22,363 nucleotides of DNA. Origin: a virus. Under the pieces are notes generated by a model that did not search any database, was not told where the DNA came from, and saw only the letters and a program-made list of their open reading frames with translations. The stretch covers positions 1 through 22,363 of the IMG/VR virus record IMGVR_UViG_3300020392_000092; one strand, written 5' to 3'. This document shows, piece by piece, positions 7,416 to 16,200 of the stretch (the first letter of the stretch is position 1; each line of letters begins with the position of its first letter). Position numbers and translations under genes: made by a program.

Positions 7416-10400
7416 ATGGCGATTACGAATATAAAAAATATGGAGAGAACCGATGGAGTCGGCTCTTCACCTTACTACGACGATTTTGACGAATCAAAAA
7501 ACTTTTACAGAGTATTATATAGACCAGGCTTTGCTGTTCAGGCAAGAGAGCTTAACCAAATGCAAACTCTTATCAATGCACAGATTGATAGAGCAGGTCA
7601 GTATGCTTTTAAAGATGGTTCAAGAGTTGTTAAAGGAGAAGTTACTTTAAATAACGAACTAGATTATATTCAAGTACATGGTTCACATACTAATACTTTA
7701 GCTGGTGGTGGAACTTATAATACAGGTGATTTCTTATCAGACTTTGTTGGTAAAACAATTCAAGGTGCTGGCAATTCTGGTAATCAGGTAAAAGCAAAAG
7801 TATTAAAAGCAGTAGCAGCTGATGCTAGTAATAGTGCACCGATCACATTATATATTAGATACATTGCAAAAGGTGGAGCAAATAAAACTGTAGAAAAGTT
7901 TGTTGCAGGAGAAGAATTTCAAACAACTAGTGGAACAGTAAGATTCGGAGAAGTATTAACCACTGGCGCGACAATTAACTTTGACCAAGGCGATTCATCA
8001 GCAGGAGTTGGTGGAGGCCCAGTTGGTACTTTACTTACTAAGCCAGTAGGTGTTGCTTCCATTGCACAAATAGATGAAGGTGTTTATTTTATTGGTGGTA
8101 ACTATGTATTCGTTCCAGCTTCTGAGATATTTTTAGATGCATATCAATTAGCAGCAAATCCAAACCAAGCTGATTTTAAATTCGATGCTGTAAAAAATAA
8201 ACCTACATATTTAATTGGATTAAAAATCACAGAAAGTCAAGTTACACCTGCACAAGATTCTTCATTAAATGATAATGCTTCTGGCACAAGTAATGCATCA
8301 GCACCTGGCGCTCACAGATATAAAATATCAGCTGTATTATCTAAAGATCATATTAGAAGATCTAAGAGAGCTCACGATAATTTCATAAACATTATGAGAG
8401 TCCGAGATGGTATCGTAAGAGTAGATATGACGGATAAAACTAATGATACAGAATTAACAAAAAGATTAGCTACTAGAACATTTGAAGAATCTGGTGATTA
8501 TTCAGTAAGGCCATATCAGTTAGATATTAAAGAACATTTAAATGATCAACAAGGTAATAATGGCCAGAACCTAGCGAGTGCTGGTGGAGATGATAGTAAA
8601 TTAGTAGTAGGTGTCGAACCAAACGTATCTTATATTAAAGGATTTAGAAATGAAAATTTAACAACATCATTTATAGATGTTAATAAACCTCGTGGTGCAA
8701 GCGATGTTGGTAGTGAGGCTGATACATTCACTCAATTAAATAATGGTAACTATGTTAAGTTAACAACCGCATCAGTAAAAGGTGCACCACCATTAGATGA
8801 TTTAGCAACTATAGAATTACACAGTGTTAATGTTATCGGTAATCAGGTTTCTGGAAGTGGTAGTGGTAATACACAAATTGGTACTGCAAGAGTTAGAGAT
8901 ATCGCTCATAACGCTAGTCATGTAGAGTTATATTTATTTGATATAACCATGGAGTCGGGCCAAAACTTTAGCTCAGTACAATCAGTTAAATATACAGATG
9001 CCTCCTCAAGTGTAAATGATTTTGTAGGTATTTTGGCAACGGCAGGAACAAGATTTAGAAGTAAGTTTCAGGGTGGCGTATGGAAGCTTCCATATAATGC
9101 TGTAAAGAATTTAAAAGATGGTGGTGGTAACACATCAGTCACATATAAAGTTAGACAAAGAAGAGAAGATGTTACAGCTTCTGGTGGTAAATTCACAGTA
9201 CCAAACTCAGCTAATGTAACCGATGGTGGTGATTTAGTATTAGCTGTTGGTGCTAACCAAACTTTAACTGGCGGTAATGTAACAGTACACGGAGATTCAG
9301 ATACATCAGCTTTAATATTAGATGCAAGCTCTATGGGATTTGCAAATGGTACTGTAGCTCATGTTATATTTACTCAAACAAGAACAGCCGGAGCAAGAAC
9401 TAAAACGTTTGAAAACGATGGAACAATTACTATCAATGTAACAGATGGTTCAGCGCAATCATACGGATTAGCAAAAACAGATGTAATAAAAGTTAAAACT
9501 ATTACAGACAGTGCTGGAGATGATGTAACATCTAGATTTACATTAGATACTGGACAAAGAGATAACATTTATTTGGTTAGTAAAATAGTTAAGAAAGCTG
9601 GAACAGCTCCAGTAGCAACTGGTAATATGGTTGTTACTTTTGATTTTTACTCACATGGTGCAAGTGGAGATTATTTCTCAGTTGAATCATATGCTGTAGG
9701 TACTGTATCAAATGCTACTGAAATAGCTAATTATAAAAGAATACCAGACTTTAATAGTAGTAGAGAAGGTTTAGTTAACTTAAGAGATTGCATAGATTTC
9801 AGACCTGTTATGAACGACAATGGAAGTGGAATAAAAAATCCATCAGGTCAACCAAAGGTTGCTGATAATTTTCAGGCTGATGTAAACTACTATTTACCAA
9901 GAAAAGATAAACTAATACAAGACATAAACGGAAACTTTAAAGTAGTACCTGGTGTATCTTCCGAAAGCCCAGTCGCTCCAGAAGATCCAGAAGACGCTTT
10001 AGTACTTGCAATATTAGATTTACCTGCATTTACATTCGATGCAAAAAATGTTGGCGTAAAATTAAAAGATAATAAGCGCTATACAATGAAAGACATTGGT
10101 AACATTGATAAAAGAGTTAAGAATTTAGAATACTATACATCACTATCATTATTAGAAAAGAGTGCACAGGATACTCAAATTTTTGATGGTAATGATGAAA
10201 GATTTAAAAACGGATTTTTAGTAGATGGATTCTATGGACACAATGTTGGTGATGTTACTAACCCAGATTATAATGTGGCAGTAGATAGAAAGAATGGTAT
10301 ATTAAGACCAAAATGTTCTACAAAAAATGTTCCTTTAATAAGAGTTAATGGAGAAAATAATAGTACAACAAATGCTTGTGATAAAAATGCTTCTATTGTT

Positions 10401-12980
10401 ACTATGGATATTATTGATGATAAAGTAGAATTTGCTTCACAACCATACGCAACGCAACATATAAATGTTAACCCATACGATGTATTCTCATGGGGCGGTG
10501 TAATAAAACTTTCGCCAGAGTCAGATGAATGGAAAGAAGTTGATGTAAGACCAGATATAGTTATTGATGACACAGCTGCATTTGATCAATTTGTAAAAAT
10601 GGCTGAAGAAGAGGGTATACTTGGAACAGTATGGAATGAATGGGAAACTAACTGGACAGGTGTAGAAATAGATCAGTGGGCAGATCCTTTATTGGAAGGA
10701 GTCGCAAGATTTGGTGGAGAAAACGCATCACTTGATAATACCTTTGATCGTGGAGGCGGTGGTACTGGTCAATCAAGAACTGGATTTAATACATCAGTCG
10801 TCGCTGATACAGTTACTAAAGAAGTTGGTAATGAAATAGTAGAAGTTAATTTCCTACCATTTATGAGATCTATTAAAGTATTCTTTGATGCTCAAATGTT
10901 AAAACCAAATGCACAAGTATTTGCATTCTTTAATGGATCGAGTATAGCAGATTATGTAAAACAAGAAGCATTCCAAGAATATTCTGATATAGCTGATTTA
11001 GAAGATAACATAAGAACATTTGAAGGAGCAACAACTCACCCAGGTACACAAAGTACTTTAACAACCGATGCATCTGGTAGAGTTATAGGTTCATTCATTA
11101 TACCAAGAAACGATGTACTTAAATTTAAAGCTGGTACTAGAGAATTTAGATTGACAGATAGTTCAGCAAATGATAAATCAGCTGAGAGTACATTCGCAGA
11201 AGCTCAATTCCATTCACAGGGTTTATTAGAGGTTCATCAAAAAACTATTATATCAACTAAAATACCAAGATTGGTGACAACCGAAGTACAAGAAAACAGA
11301 ACAATAACAGATACACAAAACTTTGATCCAGTAGAATGGGTAGATCCATTAGCACAAACAGTGTTAATAGATGAAAAGGGTGGTATATTCTTAACCTCAG
11401 TAGATATATTCTTTAAATCAAAAGATGATGCAATACCAGTAAATCTATCTATTAGGTCTGTTGAAAATGGTATACCAACTCAGAAGATTGTACCAGGATC
11501 TGAAGTATTAAAGTATCCAGGTGAAACTTTAGATTTTGAAACATCAGGTAGTAGTACACCTACAACAGCTGGTGATATTGCTACTGCAGGTATTGCAACT
11601 GATGATACAGCTAGATATGGAACAAGATTTAAGTTTGAACATCCAATATATTTACCTCAAGATCAAGAATATGCTATTGTGTTAATGGCACAAACTAACG
11701 CATATAATGTCTTTATATCTGAAGGCGGTAACTATGACTTAAAAGATACTAACTTCTTAGTATCTAAACAACCGTACAATGGCGTATTATTTACATCACA
11801 AAATGCTTCAACATGGACGCCACAACAAACACAGGATTTAAAATTCACAGCTAATAGAGCATCGTTTAGTACAACACAAAAATCAACTATTAATTTAGTT
11901 AATAGAAAACTTGCAAGTAAACTATTAGGACCAAATCCATTTAGAGTTATTAACTCTGGCAGTAATACAAATATTAGAGTTAGAGTAACTCATCCTAATC
12001 ATGGACTATATAAAGCAAATTCAAAGGTTAAGTTTAAAGACGCAACAGCAATCGGATCTTTAACAGCTGCTAAATTAAATGCAGAACATACAGTTGTAAA
12101 TATAGAACCTAATTCATATGAAATAGTAATTGCAAATGCAAGTGCAGCCTCAGGAGATGTTGGTATTGGTGGAGGCACAGCTGTTAGAGCATTTGAAAAT
12201 ATACACATGGACGTAGCTAATATTATATTACAAAACATTCAGCTACCAGATACAAATATGAAGTTCTTTATTAGAACATATAATTCAAAAGGACCAGACC
12301 AAACAGACACTTCAGCTGTAGCTTTATCATCTGAAAAACAAGTATTAGTAAATAGAAATTTATATTTTGAAAAACCACAAGCTATTATGAATGAATTTAA
12401 TGAAGCATTATTTGGCGATGGCGATTCCACAATTGATGATAAATCATTTCATCTAAAAGTAGAAATGGAAACTAATCTAGAGAATATATCTCCAGTAATT
12501 GATTTAAACAGAGCATCAGTAATTGGTATACAAAATGTAGTTAATGATGCTGAAGGCGTGCAATCAAATTATACAGCATCATCAGGAGATGGCAGAAGCT
12601 TTGTTGCTGAAGATAGTACAACAGTAAAAACTGGTGGTTCAGAAATAGCTAAATATATTACAAAGGAAGTTGTTTTAAATGATGAGGCAACAGTAATTAG
12701 AGCATTACTAAATATTAATAAGCCAACTGATGCAAATGTAGATTTATATTATAAAGTATTAGGAGCTGGTTCAGATCAATCCATGAACGATATAGCATGG
12801 CAAGAAATAACTCCAGACGAAGCTGTACCAACTAATAACTATGGACAGTTTACAGAAGTAGAATATAATAAAACACCTGGTGATAATTTTGGATCCATGA
12901 TGTTTAAAATAGTATTAAGAGCAAAGAATCCATCAAGAGTACCGATGGTAAAAGACTTTAGAGTAATAGCAGCAACGTAG
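7416..12980 (+). CDS. Giant virion structural protein with DUF4815-type N-terminal domain
   Basis: The 1854-residue protein occupies the position just after gp8 where T4 has genes 9-12. The N-terminus (about residues 15-90; SPYYDDFDESKNFYRVLYRP, then FAVQARELNQMQTLINAQID) matches my memory of the DUF4815 domain in marine T4-like phage structural proteins. Other conserved-looking segments are REGLVNLRDCIDFRPV (about 783-800), a helical KRYTMKDIGNIDKRVKNLEY (about 890-910), and NFLPFMRSIKVFFDAQMLKP with FAFFNGS (about 1144-1175). The C-terminal 110 residues form a compact domain beginning near KYITKEVVLND. Glycine- and threonine-rich stretches around 560-770 look like beta structure. Likely role: outer baseplate or fibre attachment. 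The ATG at 7416 follows AAGAGAG. I cannot assign it to a specific T4 gene product. No signal peptide or membrane segment is visible. Confidence 0.75.
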   Translation: MAITNIKNMERTDGVGSSPYYDDFDESKNFYRVLYRPGFAVQARELNQMQTLINAQIDRAGQYAFKDGSRVVKGEVTLNNELDYIQVHGSHTNTLAGGGTYNTGDFLSDFVGKTIQGAGNSGNQVKAKVLKAVAADASNSAPITLYIRYIAKGGANKTVEKFVAGEEFQTTSGTVRFGEVLTTGATINFDQGDSSAGVGGGPVGTLLTKPVGVASIAQIDEGVYFIGGNYVFVPASEIFLDAYQLAANPNQADFKFDAVKNKPTYLIGLKITESQVTPAQDSSLNDNASGTSNASAPGAHRYKISAVLSKDHIRRSKRAHDNFINIMRVRDGIVRVDMTDKTNDTELTKRLATRTFEESGDYSVRPYQLDIKEHLNDQQGNNGQNLASAGGDDSKLVVGVEPNVSYIKGFRNENLTTSFIDVNKPRGASDVGSEADTFTQLNNGNYVKLTTASVKGAPPLDDLATIELHSVNVIGNQVSGSGSGNTQIGTARVRDIAHNASHVELYLFDITMESGQNFSSVQSVKYTDASSSVNDFVGILATAGTRFRSKFQGGVWKLPYNAVKNLKDGGGNTSVTYKVRQRREDVTASGGKFTVPNSANVTDGGDLVLAVGANQTLTGGNVTVHGDSDTSALILDASSMGFANGTVAHVIFTQTRTAGARTKTFENDGTITINVTDGSAQSYGLAKTDVIKVKTITDSAGDDVTSRFTLDTGQRDNIYLVSKIVKKAGTAPVATGNMVVTFDFYSHGASGDYFSVESYAVGTVSNATEIANYKRIPDFNSSREGLVNLRDCIDFRPVMNDNGSGIKNPSGQPKVADNFQADVNYYLPRKDKLIQDINGNFKVVPGVSSESPVAPEDPEDALVLAILDLPAFTFDAKNVGVKLKDNKRYTMKDIGNIDKRVKNLEYYTSLSLLEKSAQDTQIFDGNDERFKNGFLVDGFYGHNVGDVTNPDYNVAVDRKNGILRPKCSTKNVPLIRVNGENNSTTNACDKNASIVTMDIIDDKVEFASQPYATQHINVNPYDVFSWGGVIKLSPESDEWKEVDVRPDIVIDDTAAFDQFVKMAEEEGILGTVWNEWETNWTGVEIDQWADPLLEGVARFGGENASLDNTFDRGGGGTGQSRTGFNTSVVADTVTKEVGNEIVEVNFLPFMRSIKVFFDAQMLKPNAQVFAFFNGSSIADYVKQEAFQEYSDIADLEDNIRTFEGATTHPGTQSTLTTDASGRVIGSFIIPRNDVLKFKAGTREFRLTDSSANDKSAESTFAEAQFHSQGLLEVHQKTIISTKIPRLVTTEVQENRTITDTQNFDPVEWVDPLAQTVLIDEKGGIFLTSVDIFFKSKDDAIPVNLSIRSVENGIPTQKIVPGSEVLKYPGETLDFETSGSSTPTTAGDIATAGIATDDTARYGTRFKFEHPIYLPQDQEYAIVLMAQTNAYNVFISEGGNYDLKDTNFLVSKQPYNGVLFTSQNASTWTPQQTQDLKFTANRASFSTTQKSTINLVNRKLASKLLGPNPFRVINSGSNTNIRVRVTHPNHGLYKANSKVKFKDATAIGSLTAAKLNAEHTVVNIEPNSYEIVIANASAASGDVGIGGGTAVRAFENIHMDVANIILQNIQLPDTNMKFFIRTYNSKGPDQTDTSAVALSSEKQVLVNRNLYFEKPQAIMNEFNEALFGDGDSTIDDKSFHLKVEMETNLENISPVIDLNRASVIGIQNVVNDAEGVQSNYTASSGDGRSFVAEDSTTVKTGGSEIAKYITKEVVLNDEATVIRALLNINKPTDANVDLYYKVLGAGSDQSMNDIAWQEITPDEAVPTNNYGQFTEVEYNKTPGDNFGSMMFKIVLRAKNPSRVPMVKDFRVIAAT

Positions 12981-12987
12981 GATAATT

Positions 12988-13221
12988 ATGGCAAGAAAGA
13001 AAAAAGTAGCAATAGTAAAAGAAGATACTAACTTAGTTCGTGATTTATCTACTAATGCTATTATAAATACTAATGTATCTTCTTACGAAAGAAGAATACA
13101 ACAGATGGAGATGAAAAAATCTCAAGAAGAAATAGATGCAGCACAAAGAGCTGATATAGAAGAATTAAAAGCTGATATGAAAGAAATAAAAGCAATACTA
13201 AAAAAATTAGGTGGTAAATAA
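12988..13221 (+). CDS. Small coiled-coil structural protein (77 aa)
   Basis: A 77-residue charged protein: a basic start (MARKKKVAIVKED), a short segment LVRDLSTNAIINTNVSSYE, then a long helix (about residues 32-74) with heptad-like spacing of Ile, Leu and Met (DIEELKADMKEIKAILKKL), ending in GGK. Small proteins with an 'N(A/T)AIINTN' segment and a C-terminal coil are, from memory, frequent next to large structural genes in marine T4-like phages, with no known function. It follows the giant protein by seven bases, with an AGGA overlapping that gene's stop, and its stop shares one base with the ATG of the large fibre (TAATG). This placement suggests a connector, trimerisation factor or assembly helper for one of the two big proteins. 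That role is inference. Confidence 0.8.
   Translation: MARKKKVAIVKEDTNLVRDLSTNAIINTNVSSYERRIQQMEMKKSQEEIDAAQRADIEELKADMKEIKAILKKLGGK
13062..13069 (+). promoter_or_regulatory. Candidate intragenic late promoter (TATAAATAC) before the 2048-residue fibre
   Basis: TATAAATACTAAT lies inside the 77-residue gene, about 150 bases before the fibre ATG. It is a close match to the longer T4 late consensus (TATAAATACTATT, from memory), closer than the other boxes in this window. It also encodes ordinary residues (Ile-Ile-Asn-Thr-Asn), so it may be coincidental. Confidence 0.35.
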
Positions 13222-16200
13222 TGGCTGATAACGAGCATAGAGTTTTAAAAAGTAATACCTTTGAAGATCAGAGACAAAAGGTAAATGAAGTCTCTTTTGA
13301 TGTAGGTGATAACGCTTTACTTGATAATACAAGATTAAGCGATAAAGTATTTACATATACTGCATCAGCTGGTCAGATACAATTTATAGGTAATGATAAT
13401 AATAGTGATTCATTAGTAATACAAAAACTACCAGATGTTACTATTGATAATACAGCTGGGTATATTGTTTTAGAACATGGAACAACAATTCCAGCATCAT
13501 ATGTAAATGGAGCAACTATTACTCAAAGTAGTACATATAGTGCAACCATTGAATCTGTTGTCATATTAGATAGTAAACCTAGAATATTAGTAAAAAATTC
13601 TACGGGTACATTTAGCACATCTACAAATTTAACGGTTGGTTCAGATAATATAGCTCATGCCAAAATATTGAGAATTATATCTGAAGCATTTCCAAAAGGT
13701 AGCGCAAGGGTTACCAAAAATGGTTCAGAACTTGTACAAGGATTAACTGAAGCTGGATATCACATACCAAACCATAGGGGAACTATCGCTTTAACCTCTT
13801 CTCCAACGGTAGACGATGTAACAGAAGGCGTCACAATCTATCAAACTTCTGACGGTAGCAATAAATCCACACAGGCAGATGTTGAGTCTGGTGCTACTTG
13901 GTGGGCTACAGTATATCATGCAAATACTTCAAGTATTAAAACAAAAAATAATAATGGAACATTTAGTACTAGTAGAGCTATTAGAGTACTAGGATATAAC
14001 TCATCTTCAATTGCTTCGGCAAATGTTGGGCCTCTATCTTTATTAGATACTTCAGTTTTACACTCAGTCGAATTAAATAATGAAGCTGCAAATGGTAATA
14101 CAATAAATGTTATAACTACAGATTTAGTATCGGCAATCAATGAATTACAAGACGATATCGGAACTGTAGAAAATCTAGCGACATCTACACAGGCAGATGT
14201 TGTTTCAGCAATTAATGAAATTGAAGGTGTGTTCGATGCTTCAACTAAAGAGATTAGTGCTGGCTCAAATGCATTTAATGTTACATCTGGAGCATTTACT
14301 ATTGACTCATCAGGTGATATAATATTAGATGCTGGTGATGCAGATGTATTATTAAAAGATGATGGAACAACTTATGGTTCATTAAATAATTCTGGTAATA
14401 ATTTAGTTATTAAATCTGGTACTACTACAATGCTTACAGGTAATGGAGCAAATGCTACATTCTCTGGAACAGTTACAGCAGTAGGAACTTCAGTATTTGC
14501 TAACCTAGATATATCTGGTAATGTTGATATTGATGGAACTTTAGAAACTGATGCATTATCTATTAACAGCACAGCAGTAACTTCTACTGCAGCAGAATTA
14601 AATATATTAGATGGAGCAACACTAGATGTTAATGAATTAAATATATTAGACGGTGCTACTTTAAGTACAGCTGAGTTAAATTTACTTGATGGTGTTACAT
14701 CTACCACAGATGAATTAAATATTCTTGATGGTGTAACAGCAAGTGCAGCTGATATTAATTTAGTAGATGGTATCATAAACGGAACAGTAATAGCAAATAA
14801 AGCTATCATTACAGATTCCAACAAAGATATAGCTGAAGGTAGAAACATTACTATAAGTGGAGAGCTAGATGCTGCTACTTTAGATATTAGTGGTAATGCT
14901 GATATCGATGGAATACTAGATGTTGGAAATAATATCTTACATGCTGGTAATTATACTTTAAATGCTGCATCTAAAAACTTTAAAATACAAAATGGTTCAG
15001 CTGCAGATAAGTTTACTGTAGCATCATCTTCCGGTAATACATTCGTAGGCGGTAACCTAACATTAGGCAGTGCACTTACAACAAGTGGAACTGTATTAAC
15101 AGCAACTGACCTAGATGTAGCTACAGCAATAAATCAAATAGCGGTAGCATTAGGAACAAACATTTATACTGGAAATACTGGCGATTTAATAGATGGCTCA
15201 GCCAGTGTCACAGTTGCATTAAAATTAATTGAAACAGAAATTGGTGATCCTTCATCATACGGCAATGAATCATCATTAACAAATAAAGCACAGACAATAG
15301 CTGGCGTATTAGTAAATCTTGACAATGAGACTGATGCAATACGAGCGATATCAATTAATACAGCTTCAGGATCAGGTTTAACAGGTGGTGGTAATTTATC
15401 CGCTAATAGAAATTTAGCTATTAATTTACAATCAGGTGCAACTGGCGGATTACAAATTGCTTCTAATGCTTTAAAAATAAAAGCTGGTGGTGTCACAAAT
15501 GATATGTTAGATGGCTCAATTGCTAATGGTAAATTGGCTAACTCATCTATTACAATAAACGGAACATCAGTATCACTCGGTGGAACTAGAACTTTAGTCA
15601 CAGACGATATTGCTGAAGATGGTTCACCAACTAATTTATATTTCACAAATGCTAGATGGGATACTAGATTAGGACAAAAAACTACAGACAATTTAACAGA
15701 AGGCTCATCAAATAAATATTTCACAGACGAAAGAGTAGATGATAGAGTAGCTGATTTTCTTATCGCTGGAGATGGTTTAACAAAAACAGAAGACGATGAC
15801 GATTCAGGTAATGATAGTTTAACACTCGATGTAGACTCATCAGTTGTAAGAACTTCAACTAATCAAACAATATCAGGAACAAAAACATTTACTGGTACTA
15901 TCGATTTAAGCGGGGGTAGTTTAATACTAGGTGGAGGTGCTGGTACTGATGAAACATTTAACACAGCATTCTTAACACTAGCTTCAACATCAGCTGTTGA
16001 AGGTCTAAAAATAGATCGTAGTGCAATTAGTTCAGCTTCAGTTTCTACATCAGTCGATGCAACATTACAATGGAATGAAGCTAAAGTTGGAACAGGTGCA
16101 TCTAATACATCACATAGAGCTTGGGAAGTAAAAGGATTAAGTAATGCTGCAACACCGGTTGCAACTACAGCTGATCTAGTTACTTTCTATAACGCAAAAG

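Noticed and set aside
7411-7418. TATAAATG before the giant protein gene as a late promoter
   Set aside because: The last base deviates and the box overlaps the ATG itself, so a transcript starting downstream would lack the start codon.
14589-14777. Regular 39-base repeats as a possible CRISPR array
   Set aside because: Units adjoin without spacers, are in frame, and are conserved as protein rather than DNA.
14372-15724. Long antisense open frames (158 and 186 residues) opposite the large fibre
   Set aside because: They lie fully within a well-supported gene on the other strand, have no ribosome site or family motif, and arise from the codon pattern of Thr/Asp/Gly-rich repeats.
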